Origin: Cupriavidus basilensis
Lineage (GTDB): Bacteria > Pseudomonadota > Gammaproteobacteria > Burkholderiales > Burkholderiaceae
Direction: 5' to 3'
NCBI RefSeq assembly: GCF_008801925.2
Contig: NZ_CP062804.1
Location: 1,488,001 to 1,552,000, forward strand
Length of the DNA: 64,000 bases
Part shown: positions 37,471 through 46,379 of the stretch, one piece after another
Layout of the letters: every line of letters begins with the position of its first letter
Numbering within the stretch: position 1 is the first letter of the stretch
Notes under the pieces: generated by a model
What the model saw: only the letters and a program-made list of their open reading frames with translations
Database searches by the model: none
What the model was told of the DNA's origin: nothing
Program-made: the position numbers and the translations under genes

Positions 37471-38895
37471 ATGGACCCAACGCAAACCCAGTCATCGTCG
37501 ATGAGATTCCTGCCCTATCTCGTCGCGGCCACCTTCTTCATGGAGTACCTCGATACCACGGTGCTCGCCACTGCGCTGCCACAGATGGCGCAGTCGTTCG
37601 GGGTCGGGCCGAATGACCTGAGCCTGGGCATGACAGCCTATATGCTGGCGCTGGCGGTGTTTATCCCGATCAGCGGATGGATCGCTGATCGCTTCGGGTC
37701 AAGGACGGTGTTCGGCGGGGCGATCGTTGTTTTCACGGTGGCCTCAGTGCTCTGCGGCGCATCGAACGGGTTGTTCGCGTTCACCGCGGCGCGCGTGCTG
37801 CAGGGCATTGGCGGCGCGATGATGGTGCCGGTCGGGCGGCTGATCGTGGTGCGCAACACGGACAAGCGCCAGTTGATCAAGGCCATTTCCACCATCACCT
37901 GGCCGGCCATCGTGGCGCCTGTGGTGGGGCCGCCCATCGGCGGGTTCATCACCACCTACGCCTCCTGGCGCTGGATCTTCCTGCTCAACGTGCCATTCGG
38001 CATCGCCGCGCTGATCGCCACCTTCATGATGATTCGCAACGAACGCGCGAGCGAGCCCAAGCCGCTGGATGTCGTTGGCTTCCTGCTCAGCGGCGCCACG
38101 CTCACCTTCGTGCTGTATGGCACGGAGCTGGCCAGCCAGCAAGGCTCCAGCCTGGCTACGGCGGGCGCGTTCGTGGCCGCCGGCCTCGTCCTGGGCGTGC
38201 TCGCCGTGCGCCATGCAGCGGGGCGCGAGCATCCGCTGCTCGATTTCACGACGCTGCGCGTGCCGACGTTCTCGGTCACCGTGATCACCGGGTCCGTCAC
38301 CCGTATCGGCATCGGCGCGGTGCCGTACCTGATGCCGCTGCTGTTCCAGGTTGGCTTCGGGCTGTCCGCGTTCCGCTCCGGGCTGTTGCTGCTCGCCAGC
38401 GCGCTCGGCAACCTCGGCATGAAGGCATTGACCACGCGCGTGCTGCAGCACTACGGCTTTCGCGCCACCGCGATCGTCGACGTGGCTTTCGCCAGCGTGT
38501 TCATCGTCGCGTGCGGGTTGCTTACGCCCGAGACGCCGCTCGCCATCGTGCTGTTCGTGGTGTTCATCTACGGCGTGACGCGCTCGATGCAGTTCTCCAC
38601 GCTCGCCACGCTGGCCTACGCCGATATCCCGCAAAACCAGATGAGCAGCGCCAATACGCTATGGAATGCTGCCCAGCAGATGTCGATCGGCCTTGGCATT
38701 GCGTTTGGCTCGCTGTCGCTGAGGATTGCCGCGTCGCTGCGCGGCGAGGCCAGCGACGTGCCGCACTTTACGCTCGGTGATTTTCGCTGGGCGTTTCTCT
38801 TCGCGGGCGCGCTGACGCTGGTGTCGTTGATCGGGTATGTCCGGCTCGCGCCGGATGCCGGGCGGCATTTGTCGAGCCGGCGGGCGGCCGGATGA
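37471..38895 (+). CDS. MFS transporter, DHA2 family
   Basis: A 474-residue inner-membrane drug:proton antiporter-type protein. Typical DHA2 marks are the helix 1 motif MEYLDTTVLATALP (near 24), the motif A loop GWIADRFGSRTVF (near 68), motif C RVLQGIGGAMMVPVGR (near 108) and SWRWIFLLNVPFG (near 165). The frame is open from 37255, overlapping the CDF gene, but ATG 37471 starts the usual N-terminus. Gap to the CDF gene is 151 bases. The HlyD-type partner that EmrB proteins use is absent, so this is probably a stand-alone efflux pump. Confidence 0.92.
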   Translation: MDPTQTQSSSMRFLPYLVAATFFMEYLDTTVLATALPQMAQSFGVGPNDLSLGMTAYMLALAVFIPISGWIADRFGSRTVFGGAIVVFTVASVLCGASNGLFAFTAARVLQGIGGAMMVPVGRLIVVRNTDKRQLIKAISTITWPAIVAPVVGPPIGGFITTYASWRWIFLLNVPFGIAALIATFMMIRNERASEPKPLDVVGFLLSGATLTFVLYGTELASQQGSSLATAGAFVAAGLVLGVLAVRHAAGREHPLLDFTTLRVPTFSVTVITGSVTRIGIGAVPYLMPLLFQVGFGLSAFRSGLLLLASALGNLGMKALTTRVLQHYGFRATAIVDVAFASVFIVACGLLTPETPLAIVLFVVFIYGVTRSMQFSTLATLAYADIPQNQMSSANTLWNAAQQMSIGLGIAFGSLSLRIAASLRGEASDVPHFTLGDFRWAFLFAGALTLVSLIGYVRLAPDAGRHLSSRRAAG

Positions 38896-38951
38896 CAGGT
38901 TCCTCCCGATAGGCACGGCAACCTCGGCCTGCTGCCCGGCATCAAGCCGTG

Positions 38952-39485
38952 TCAAGAAGGCAGTGCGAGCGGGTGGCGCAGCCAGTTTCCCGCCGGCACC
39001 CCATGCCGTGCCGCGAGCTCATATTCATGCAGGCTCGCATCCTTCCATTCCGTGCCGTCCCAGGCCTGGAAGCGCAGTTCCGAGAGCGCAATCGCGGACA
39101 TCGTGCCGAGCCAGTCGGTTGGGTTGGCCCCGGCGCGGATGCCGCTGGCAACCATGGCCAGGGCCTCCGGTACATCGATTCCGGCGATTCGCGTGATGGT
39201 CGGCCACGGCAGGAGCCGGTTGTCCGAACGGGACAAGCCGAACCGGTAAAGGCCGTTGAGCGTGCGCCCCTGCGCCTGTGCCTGCGAATGCGTGCGAAAC
39301 ACTTCGTGGCGTTTCCATTCCATGTTGGCAGCCGAGGGTTCCCAGCGCTGTTGACGCGAAAACCAAAGCACTTTGGCGGCGGACGAGGCGAATGGAGGCG
39401 CGGTGGGGATCAGGCCATGGGATTGGGCGATGGTGGGTAATTGGCTGCCGGTGGTGTAGTGCCAGACTAAGTGCGTGGCGGTCAT
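38952..39485 (-). CDS. Conserved hypothetical protein (177 residues)
   Basis: A 177-residue soluble protein that I do not recognise. The start LVWHYTTGSQLPTI, followed by GLIPTAPPF and VLWFSRQQRWEPSA, is a layout also seen in ADP-ribosyltransferase-like folds (His-Tyr-Thr in strand 1), but a catalytic Glu was not identified, so this is only a suggestion. The rest is rich in Trp and aromatic residues (WPTITRIAGID, FQAWDGTEWKD). It has a perfect 18-bp palindrome 40 bases upstream of its start, so it looks regulated. It converges with the DHA2 transporter gene. The ORF and its codon use look genuine. Confidence 0.6.
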   Translation of the reverse strand: MTATHLVWHYTTGSQLPTIAQSHGLIPTAPPFASSAAKVLWFSRQQRWEPSAANMEWKRHEVFRTHSQAQAQGRTLNGLYRFGLSRSDNRLLPWPTITRIAGIDVPEALAMVASGIRAGANPTDWLGTMSAIALSELRFQAWDGTEWKDASLHEYELAARHGVPAGNWLRHPLALPS

Positions 39486-39524
39486 GATGGACTCCTGCTT
39501 GTTCCCCTTTAGGGTGGGGCGTAA

Positions 39525-39542
39525 TGCTTGTCATGACAAGCA
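39525..39542. promoter_or_regulatory. Perfect 18-bp palindrome, likely operator
   Basis: TGCTTGTCATGACAAGCA, fully self-complementary, at 40-57 bases upstream of the start of the minus-strand 177-residue gene. Position and symmetry suit a dimeric repressor site over that gene's promoter. The cognate regulator is not in view. Confidence 0.55.
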
Positions 39543-39923
39543 AGGTCATGCTGCGTTGCAATGCACGAAATGGTGAGCGACGGTAGAGCGTGAGCCGGGC
39601 GAACACACCGCAATGCCAAAGCGCATGCGCCTTGGCGCCGGAACACCGGGAACGAGCGCGTTGCCGGCCACCGCAAAAAGTGCGGTTAAAGTAGAAGCGT
39701 TTACCTCGCCCGCTGCGTGCCACCCGAACTGAACGGCACTCGGCATGGGCGTCGCCGGCCACACCGCCCGCATCCACTGGAGTCAACGCAGAATGATCCT
39801 GTAAGCCCACTTCAAACCTGTTCTGGCGCCACCCCCCTGGATTCCCGCTCAGTTTGGATGTCCCTGCGCGACGTCACCGTGGCGCTGCCCGATGGCTTGC
39901 AGGTAAGCCAGCGCGGGCTGGCG
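39543..39923. other. Intergenic region, no gene recognised
   Basis: Lies between the 177-residue gene's promoter and the stop of the gentisate LysR gene. Short open frames occur on both strands but none has a supporting start, ribosome site or recognisable product. I see nothing else in it. Confidence 0.4.
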
Positions 39924-40868
39924 TCACCCGTGGGTGTCGTCGGGGATTTCATCGACCGAGCGCACCGCCGCGCGCCGCAGGGCATCCAGCGCGGCACTGA
40001 CCGCGATACGGCCAAAGCCGTCGTCGCGCCAGTACATGGATACCGAGCCAAAGCCCGCCAGCCGCAGCGGCAGGATGCGCAGGGCGCCAAGATGCTCCAG
40101 GCGCCGCGCGGTCCGGTGCGAGGCCACGCCGATCATGTTGCTGTGGTTGAGCAAGGTCAGGTTGAGGATGACCGAATTCGACTCCACGCAATCGGCCGGC
40201 ATGCCCTGGCCAGCCGCGTTCAGTGCCGACTCCAGCGTGTTGCGGATGGGCGTGCCGCGTGGCCACACGATCCACCGGTATGCCTGCAGGTCGCTCCAGC
40301 CCGGTTCGGCCAGCTCAAACAGCGGATGCCGCGGGCGCGTGACGAAATGGATTGGCTCCATGTAGAGCGCCTCGGCGCGCATCTGCCCGTCCTGCAGCTC
40401 CGGCGCGGAGCGGCCCACCACGATATCGACCTCGCCCCGGGCCAGCTGCGCCATCAGCAGGTTCATGGTGCTTTCCACCAGCCGGACATGGGCTTTCGGC
40501 AGGCGCTGCAAGAGCGAGGTGACGGCTAGCGGCACGGTATCGGCAGCCGACGCGCCGGAGGCGCCGATCACCACCAGGCCACTGCCGCCTTCGCGCATGG
40601 CCTGCATGTCGTCGCGGGCGGTATCCAGGTGCGCTTCGATGCGCCTGGCATGGGCAATCATCGATTCGCCATAGGGCGTGGGGCGCAGGCCGCGCGCGTG
40701 CCGCTCGAACAGCGGCAGCCCGATGTCGTCTTCGAGTTCCTTGAGCCACTTCGACAAGGCGGGCTGCGTGGTGCTGAGCGCGGCGGCTGTCTGGCTCATG
40801 TTTCCGGTCTGCGCCAGGCTAAGCAGCATCTGCAGGTTGCGCAGCCGGAGCCGCTGGGTCCAATCCAT
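39924..40868 (-). CDS. LysR-type regulator of the gentisate operon
   Basis: A 314-residue LysR regulator with a winged helix-turn-helix (residues about 5-62; GNMSQTAAALSTTQPALSKWLKEL) and an effector domain (about 90-300; LVVIGASGASAADTVPLAV). The N-terminus resembles the GbpR/CbsR-like branch that binds aromatic or galactose-type ligands. It is divergent from the gentisate genes, with a 14-bp palindrome about 57 bases upstream of the likely operon start point, so it should activate the operon in response to 3-hydroxybenzoate or gentisate. The regulation is inferred from arrangement. Confidence 0.9.
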   Translation of the reverse strand: MDWTQRLRLRNLQMLLSLAQTGNMSQTAAALSTTQPALSKWLKELEDDIGLPLFERHARGLRPTPYGESMIAHARRIEAHLDTARDDMQAMREGGSGLVVIGASGASAADTVPLAVTSLLQRLPKAHVRLVESTMNLLMAQLARGEVDIVVGRSAPELQDGQMRAEALYMEPIHFVTRPRHPLFELAEPGWSDLQAYRWIVWPRGTPIRNTLESALNAAGQGMPADCVESNSVILNLTLLNHSNMIGVASHRTARRLEHLGALRILPLRLAGFGSVSMYWRDDGFGRIAVSAALDALRRAAVRSVDEIPDDTHG

Positions 40869-40895
40869 CAGGGTATTCCCTTTGAGGTATATCCA

Positions 40896-40953
40896 TATCC
40901 ATATGGATAAGAGGAATACTTCATTTTACAGGGTATATCTCCGGGCGTATAAA
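40896..40953 (+). promoter_or_regulatory. Gentisate operon promoter with LysR palindrome
   Basis: TTTACA (40925-40930), 17-base spacer, TATAAA (40948-40953) is a good sigma-70 promoter reading into the operon, start point near 40960. The 14-bp palindrome TATCCATATGGATA (40896-40909) is centred near -57, where LysR recognition sites sit. Wider arms GTATTCC (40873-40879) and GGAATAC (40913-40919) form another inverted repeat around it. Confidence 0.72.
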
Positions 40954-41025
40954 TCTTCCATCGCACCCCGCAGCCCAAAGCGGCTGCCCACGCTCCCCAC
41001 CGGGCGATGAATCGGAGACAAGGCC

Positions 41026-42087
41026 ATGCCAGACGCAAAGAAGAGCACCGACCGTTCAGCTTCAGACCGTTCAGCCTATTACAGCCGCATCGGCCGCAAC
41101 CAGATGGCGCCGCTGTGGGAATCGCTGCACGCGCTGGTTCCGCGCGAGCCCCGCCCGCAAGCGCAGCCGGCGATCTGGAAATACGCCGAGATCCGCCCGC
41201 TGGTGATGCAGGCGGGCGAGGTCATCAGCGCGGAAGAAGCCGTGCGCCGCGTGCTGGTGCTGGAGAATCCCGGCCTGCCCGGCAAGTCCAGCATCACTTC
41301 CACGCTGTACGCTGGCTTGCAGCTGATCCTGCCCGGCGAGATTGCCCCCAGCCATCGCCATACCCAGTCCGCGCTGCGCTTTATCGTGGAAGGCCGCGGC
41401 GCCTGGACCGCCGTCAACGGCGAGCGCACCACCATGCATCCGGGCGATTTCATCATCACGCCGTCGTGGACCTGGCATGACCACGGCAACCCGTCCGTGG
41501 CGCAGGGTGGCGAGCCGGTGGTCTGGCTCGACGGGCTGGATATCCCGCTGCTGCAGCACCTGGATGCCGGCTTTGCGGAAAACTACCCAGAAGCCTCGCA
41601 GCCGGTGCTGCGGCCCGAAGGCGATAGTTTTGCCCGCTTCGGCCACAACATGCTGCCGGTGCGCCACCGCGTCACCGATCCCACCTCGCCAATCTTCAGC
41701 TATCCCTATGCCCGCAGCCGCGAGGCGTTGGACCAGCTTTACCGCAACGGCGAGCTCGATGCCTGGGATGGCGTGAAGCTGCGCTACGTGAACCCGGCTA
41801 CCGGCGGCTGGCCGATGCCGACCATGGCTACCTTCATGCAATACCTCCCTGCCGGTTTCCAGGGAAAAACGTATCGCAGCACCGACGCCACCGTCTATTC
41901 CGTGGTGGAAGGGCGCGGCACCGTGCGCATCGGCGAGGCGCAGTTCCAGTTCGAGCCGCGCGACACCTTCGTGGCGCCGTCCTGGCAGCCGGTGCAGCTG
42001 GCTTCGGTCGAGGACACGGTGCTGTTCAGCTATTCCGACCGCCCGGTGCTGTCCGCGCTCAACCTGCTGCGCGAGGAGCGCACCTGA
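41026..42087 (+). CDS. Gentisate 1,2-dioxygenase
   Basis: A 353-residue bicupin that opens the aromatic ring of gentisate (2,5-dihydroxybenzoate) to maleylpyruvate using Fe(II) and O2. The first cupin has [14 protein letters not shown] (about 109-122) with the iron-ligand His pair, and WTWHDHGN near 146 with a further His. The second, degenerate cupin lies at about 270-345 ([13 protein letters not shown]). Length and order match gentisate dioxygenases of Ralstonia and Pseudomonas. It is the first gene of a five-gene run, with the promoter directly upstream. Gene names differ between organisms (gtdA, nagI, mhbD), so none is assigned. Confidence 0.96.
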   Translation: MPDAKKSTDRSASDRSAYYSRIGRNQMAPLWESLHALVPREPRPQAQPAIWKYAEIRPLVMQAGEVISAEEAVRRVLVLENPGLPGKSSITSTLYAGLQLILPGEIAPSHRHTQSALRFIVEGRGAWTAVNGERTTMHPGDFIITPSWTWHDHGNPSVAQGGEPVVWLDGLDIPLLQHLDAGFAENYPEASQPVLRPEGDSFARFGHNMLPVRHRVTDPTSPIFSYPYARSREALDQLYRNGELDAWDGVKLRYVNPATGGWPMPTMATFMQYLPAGFQGKTYRSTDATVYSVVEGRGTVRIGEAQFQFEPRDTFVAPSWQPVQLASVEDTVLFSYSDRPVLSALNLLREERT

Positions 42088-42143
42088 TCCGGCGCAGTCC
42101 CAATTCTTTGTTTTTTCCCCCGTTTTCTTGCCTGAGGTCTTCC

Positions 42144-42842
42144 ATGTCTTTCGTCATTACCCCTCCCGCTGCCGTGGCCGTGCCGGTCGTTGGCACCAGC
42201 GACCAGTTTCCCGTGCGCCGCGTCTACTGCGTGGGCCGCAACTACGCCGCGCATGCCCGCGAGATGGGCTTCGATCCGGACCGCGAGCCGCCGTTCTTCT
42301 TCTGCAAGCCGGCCGACGCCGTGATCCCGGTCGCCTACGGCGAGACCCTGACGCTGGCATACCCGGCCCAGACCAGCAACTACCACTATGAATCCGAGCT
42401 GGTTGTCGCCATCGGCAAGGGCGGCTCGGATATTGCGCTGGAACAGGCGCTGGAGCACGTCTGGGGCTATGCCGTGGGCCTGGATATGACCCGCCGCGAC
42501 CTGCAGATGAAGATGCGCGAGATGGGCCGCCCGTGGGAAATCGGCAAGGCCTTCGACGCCTCGGCGCCGATCGGCCCGATCCATCCGGCTAGCGATGTGG
42601 GGCATTTCGAGCAGGCCGCGATCTGGCTGACCGTCAACGGCGCCGACAAGCAGCGCAGCGACGTCACGCACCTGATCTGGTCGGTGGCCGAGACCGTGGC
42701 GGACCTGTCGAAGTACTTCCGCCTGGAGCCGGGCGACCTGATCTACACGGGTACGCCGGAAGGCGTCGGGGCCGTCAAGCCGGGTGACCTGATGGTTGCC
42801 GGCGTGGAGCGCCTCGGCGAGTTGTCGGTACGCGTGGCCTGA
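42144..42842 (+). CDS. Fumarylpyruvate hydrolase
   Basis: A 232-residue FAH-superfamily hydrolase. It would split fumarylpyruvate into fumarate and pyruvate, the last step of the glutathione-dependent gentisate route. Visible family features are YCVGRNYAAHAREMG (about 28-42), PFFFCKPADAV (about 49-59) with acidic metal ligands following at HYESELVVAI (Glu91/Glu93 region), and the FAH C-terminal LIYTGTPEGVGAV. The frame extends to 42108, but ATG 42144 has GAGG upstream and starts the conserved protein. It is 56 bases after the dioxygenase gene and probably cotranscribed. A maleylpyruvate hydrolase alternative exists in the family, but the isomerase next door argues for fumarylpyruvate. Confidence 0.9.
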   Translation: MSFVITPPAAVAVPVVGTSDQFPVRRVYCVGRNYAAHAREMGFDPDREPPFFFCKPADAVIPVAYGETLTLAYPAQTSNYHYESELVVAIGKGGSDIALEQALEHVWGYAVGLDMTRRDLQMKMREMGRPWEIGKAFDASAPIGPIHPASDVGHFEQAAIWLTVNGADKQRSDVTHLIWSVAETVADLSKYFRLEPGDLIYTGTPEGVGAVKPGDLMVAGVERLGELSVRVA

Positions 42843-42891
42843 CGGCGTCGAGACTCCGGCATTTCGAGATTTCGAGAAAAAGGGCTTCACC

Positions 42892-43536
42892 GTGCAGATC
42901 TATAGTTTCTTCAACAGCTCCACGTCGTACCGCGTGCGCATCGCGCTGGCGCTCAAGGGCCTGCCGTACGACTACCAGCCGGTCAATATCCGCGTGGGCG
43001 AGCATTGCGCCGCGGACTATGTGGTGGCCATCAACCCCTCGGCGGTGGTGCCGGCACTGGTGGACGGGGACTTCCACCTGGGCCAGTCGATGGCGATCAT
43101 CGACTACCTCGACGCCCGCCATCCCGAGCCGCGGCTGATCCCGCAAGCGGCGGAGCTGCGCGCGCGGGTGCTGGAGCTGGCCAATGTGATTGCCTGCGAT
43201 ATCCATCCGGTCAACAACCTGCGCATCCTGCGCTACCTGCAGGACACGCTGGGCGTGACGCCAGCGCAAAAGGATGCCTGGTACCAGCATTGGGTGGATG
43301 AAGGGCTGGGCGCGGTGGAGCGGCTGCTGGCGCAGCACGGGCACGGCCCGTGGTGTTTCGGCGACCAGCCCACGCTGGCCGACTGCTGCCTGGTGCCGCA
43401 GATCGCCAATGCGCAGCGCATGGGCTGCCGTACCGAACACTTCGAGCGCGCCATGGCGGTCTACCGCCACGCCTGCGAGCACCCCGCCTTCCAGCAGGCA
43501 GCACCTCAGCGGCAGCCGGACTACACGGCGCGCTAA
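42892..43536 (+). CDS. Maleylpyruvate/maleylacetoacetate isomerase (GST zeta type)
   Basis: A 214-residue glutathione S-transferase of the zeta class. It would isomerise maleylpyruvate to fumarylpyruvate with glutathione as cofactor. The catalytic SSTSYRVRIALALKG stretch (residues about 8-22) is the zeta signature, with NPSAVVPALVDGD near 47 and the C-terminal domain helix ADCCLVPQIANA near 170. It starts at GTG 42892 with AAAAAGGGC upstream; a longer frame to 42796 overlaps the previous gene. It follows the hydrolase gene by 49 bases, in pathway order for 3-hydroxybenzoate degradation through glutathione-dependent cleavage. Confidence 0.92.
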   Translation: MQIYSFFNSSTSYRVRIALALKGLPYDYQPVNIRVGEHCAADYVVAINPSAVVPALVDGDFHLGQSMAIIDYLDARHPEPRLIPQAAELRARVLELANVIACDIHPVNNLRILRYLQDTLGVTPAQKDAWYQHWVDEGLGAVERLLAQHGHGPWCFGDQPTLADCCLVPQIANAQRMGCRTEHFERAMAVYRHACEHPAFQQAAPQRQPDYTAR

Positions 43537-43609
43537 CCAATGCGCTAACCAACGCGACAGGGCACCCCGGGGCCGGATGGCCACCGGGTGCGCACCCAAG
43601 GAGACGAAC

Positions 43610-44818
43610 ATGAACAACACGCGCAGCACGGACCGCAAGGTGATCGTGGTCGGCGGCGGCATCGGCGGCCTGGCCGCCGCCCTGGCGCTCGCCCGCCAGG
43701 GCATCCGCGTTGAATTGCTGGAGCAGGCGGCCCAGATCGGTGAAATCGGCGCCGGCATCCAGCTTGGTGCCAACGCTTTTGCCGCGCTGGATGCCCTGGG
43801 TGTGGGCGAAGCCGCGCGCAAGCGCTCCGTTTTCACCGACTATCTGGTGATGATGGATGCGATCGATGCCACCGAAGTCGCCAAGGTGGATGTCGGCGAG
43901 CGCTATCGCCAGCGCTTCGGCAACCCCTACGCGGTGATCCATCGCGCCGACATCCACCTGTCCATCCTGGAAGCCGTACGGGATCACCCGCTGATTCAGT
44001 TCCGAACCGCCACCACGGTGTGCGCGCTGGAGCAGGACGAGCGCGGCGTGACCGTGATCGACCAGCACCGCGAACACCACCAGGGCGACGCCGTGATCGG
44101 CTGCGACGGCGTGAAATCCGCCGTGCGCCAGGCCTTGCTTGGCGACGAACCGCGCGTGACCGGCCACGTGGTGTACCGTGCCGTGGTGGATGTGGCCGAT
44201 ATGCCGGCCGACCTGCAGATCAATGCGCCGGTAGTGTGGGCCGGCCCCAACTGCCACCTGGTGCACTACCCGCTGCGCGGCGGCGAGCAGTACAACCTGG
44301 TGGTGACCTTCCATAGCCGCGAGAAAGAAGTCTGGGGCGTGCGCGATGGCAGCAAGGAAGAAGTGCTGTCGTATTTCGAGGGCATCCATGCCCGCCCGCA
44401 CCAGATGCTGGACCGGCCCACCTCCTGGCGGCGCTGGGCCACCGCGGACCGCGACCCGGTGGAGCAATGGAGCTTTGGCCGCGCCACCATCCTGGGCGAT
44501 GCCGCCCACCCCATGACGCAGTACCTCGCGCAGGGCGCCTGCCAGGCGCTGGAAGACGCCGTGACACTGGGCGCGGCCGTGGCCGAGACCGACGGCGATT
44601 TCGTGGCGGCCTTTGCGCTGTACGAGAAGGCGCGCATCCCGCGCACCGCGCGCGTGCTGTACTCCGCCCGCGAGATGGGCCGGCTGTATCACGCCAAGGG
44701 CGTGGAGCGGCTGGTGCGCAATTCGCTGTGGGTCGGACGCACGCAGGAGCAGTTCTACGACGCGCTGCAATGGCTGCACGGCTGGCGCGCGGAAGACTGC
44801 CTGGGCGGGGCACGGTAG
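43610..44818 (+). CDS. 3-hydroxybenzoate 6-hydroxylase (FAD monooxygenase)
   Basis: A 402-residue class A flavoprotein monooxygenase. It would hydroxylate 3-hydroxybenzoate at C6, using NAD(P)H and O2, to make gentisate. The FAD-binding GxGxxG motif (VVGGGIGGLAAALALA) is at about 13-28, the DG motif in IGCDGVKSAVR near 165, and the GDAAHP motif near 300. The neighbourhood with gentisate dioxygenase fixes the likely substrate; salicylate 5-hydroxylase-type systems are multicomponent and not present. ATG 43610 has AAGGAGA upstream. The ORF open from 43274 is just an upstream extension through the previous gene's end. Confidence 0.92.
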   Translation: MNNTRSTDRKVIVVGGGIGGLAAALALARQGIRVELLEQAAQIGEIGAGIQLGANAFAALDALGVGEAARKRSVFTDYLVMMDAIDATEVAKVDVGERYRQRFGNPYAVIHRADIHLSILEAVRDHPLIQFRTATTVCALEQDERGVTVIDQHREHHQGDAVIGCDGVKSAVRQALLGDEPRVTGHVVYRAVVDVADMPADLQINAPVVWAGPNCHLVHYPLRGGEQYNLVVTFHSREKEVWGVRDGSKEEVLSYFEGIHARPHQMLDRPTSWRRWATADRDPVEQWSFGRATILGDAAHPMTQYLAQGACQALEDAVTLGAAVAETDGDFVAAFALYEKARIPRTARVLYSAREMGRLYHAKGVERLVRNSLWVGRTQEQFYDALQWLHGWRAEDCLGGAR

Positions 44819-44969
44819 GGGGCGCGCCGGCCCGAGGTGGCCGGAGGTGGCCCAAAGCGACCCAACGTGTCCAAAAGAAGAAAAGAAGCAAAGAGCGGCC
44901 AAAGAGCCGCCAAAAAATGGCGAGCCGATCGCAAGTCGGCCGCTTCGAAACACAATGCAGGAGACCGCT

Positions 44970-46313
44970 GTGCCCACGCAACCATCCATCGGCATCACCG
45001 AATTCATCGATCGCCAGCCGCTATCGGCCTTCCAGGTCACGATCGTCGCGCTTTGCTTCTTGATCGTCGCCATCGACGGGTTCGATACCGCCGCGATCGG
45101 CTTTATCGCACCCGCGATCCGCGCCGAATGGCAGCTCACGCCGGCGCACCTGGCGCCGTTGTTTGGCGCCGGGCTCACCGGCCTGATGGCCGGCGCGTTC
45201 CTGTTCGGCCCCCTGGCCGACCGCTTTGGCCGCAAGAACGTGCTGCTCTTCTGCGTGCTGTTCTTTGGCATCGCGAGCCTGGCCTCCGCTTTCTCCGGCT
45301 CGCTGTGGGGGCTGGTGGCGCTGCGTTTCCTGACCGGTCTGGGGCTGGGCGGCGCCATGCCCAATACCATCACGCTGACCTCCGAGTATTGCCCGGCCAA
45401 GCGCCGCTCCTTCCTGGTCACGACCATGTTTTGCGGCTTCACGATTGGCTCGGCGCTTGGCGGCCTGGCCTCGGCGAACCTGATCGAAGAGCACGGCTGG
45501 CGCGCCGTGCTGGTGCTGGGGGGGGTGCTGCCGTTGCTGCTGCTGCCGCTCCTGGTCTGGAGGCTGCCTGAGTCGGTCCGTTACCTGGTGCTGAGTGGCA
45601 AGCACCCGGAAAAGGTGGCGGCCATCCTGGAGCGGATCGCACCGCGCGAGCGTGTCGCACCGGGCAGCATCGTCGTGGCGGACAAGCGCGCGCCCGGCTC
45701 GCCGGGTGCGCACCTGTTCAAGCCCGAACTGGTGCGCGGGACCTTGCTGCTGTGGCTGACCTTCTTCATGAGCCTGCTGGTCATCTACCTGCTGTCCAGC
45801 TGGCTGCCCACGTTGCTGCGGGCAACCGGGATCTCGCTCAAGACGGCGGCCCTTGTCACCATGATGTTCCAGGTGGGCGGCACCCTTGGCGCCATCGTGC
45901 TGGGCTGGCTGATGGACCGGGCCAACCCGCACTATGTGCTGGCCGCAAGCTACGCGCTGGCAGGTGTGTTCATCACCGCCATCGGCAGCCTGACCACGGC
46001 GCCATGGCTGGCCGGGGTGGCGGTATTCGCCGCTGGCTTTTGCATCTCCGGCTCGCAAGTGGGCGCCAATGCCTTGTCGGCGGCTTACTATCCCACCGAT
46101 TGCCGTGCCACCGGCGTGAGCTGGGCCAATGGCGTCGGGCGGATGGGCTCGGTGGTTGGCTCGGTCGGGGGCGGCACGATGTTGTCGATGGGCCTGACCA
46201 TGCCGGCGCTGTTCCTGATGGTGGGGATACCGGCGGTGATCGCTGGCGCCACCATGCTCCGGTTCGGACGCCATCGCGCGGGCCAGGCACGGCGCATGGT
46301 GGTGGCGGCTTGA
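44970..46313 (+). CDS. Aromatic acid:H+ symporter, MFS AAHS family
   Basis: A 447-residue 12-helix MFS transporter. It resembles BenK/PcaK/MhbT proteins that import aromatic acids: helix 1 holds the family's acidic motif DGFDTAAIGFIAP (near 31-43), the 2-3 loop has GPLADRFGRKNVL, and the 8-9 loop LGWLMDRANP. It would import 3-hydroxybenzoate or gentisate. I chose GTG 44970 because CAGGAGA lies six bases upstream; ATG 44955 and the longer frame from 44613 have no ribosome site. It is the last gene of the operon. The next transcribed element is the candidate small RNA about 65 bases past its stop. Confidence 0.9.
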   Translation: MPTQPSIGITEFIDRQPLSAFQVTIVALCFLIVAIDGFDTAAIGFIAPAIRAEWQLTPAHLAPLFGAGLTGLMAGAFLFGPLADRFGRKNVLLFCVLFFGIASLASAFSGSLWGLVALRFLTGLGLGGAMPNTITLTSEYCPAKRRSFLVTTMFCGFTIGSALGGLASANLIEEHGWRAVLVLGGVLPLLLLPLLVWRLPESVRYLVLSGKHPEKVAAILERIAPRERVAPGSIVVADKRAPGSPGAHLFKPELVRGTLLLWLTFFMSLLVIYLLSSWLPTLLRATGISLKTAALVTMMFQVGGTLGAIVLGWLMDRANPHYVLAASYALAGVFITAIGSLTTAPWLAGVAVFAAGFCISGSQVGANALSAAYYPTDCRATGVSWANGVGRMGSVVGSVGGGTMLSMGLTMPALFLMVGIPAVIAGATMLRFGRHRAGQARRMVVAA

Positions 46314-46344
46314 GGGCTTCCAGCCGCGGGTGCGCGTTTCATCC

Positions 46345-46376
46345 TTGAGTATTCAAATGATAATCGTTATCATTTG
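46345..46376 (+). promoter_or_regulatory. Sigma-70 promoter overlapping a Fur box
   Basis: TTGAGT (46345-46350), exactly 17 bases, TATCAT (46368-46373). Overlapping the spacer and -10 is a 23-bp palindrome with 10-bp perfect arms, CAAATGATAA and TTATCATTTG (46354-46376). Within it TGATAAT-C-GTTATCA (46358-46372) matches the Fur 7-1-7 consensus in 13 of 14 positions. Iron-loaded Fur should block it. Confidence 0.88.
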
Positions 46377-46379
46377 ATG

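Noticed and set aside
43211..45442. 743-codon minus-strand frame across the gentisate genes
   Set aside because: Antisense to maleylpyruvate isomerase, 3-hydroxybenzoate hydroxylase and transporter genes; no recognisable domain and shadow-type composition.
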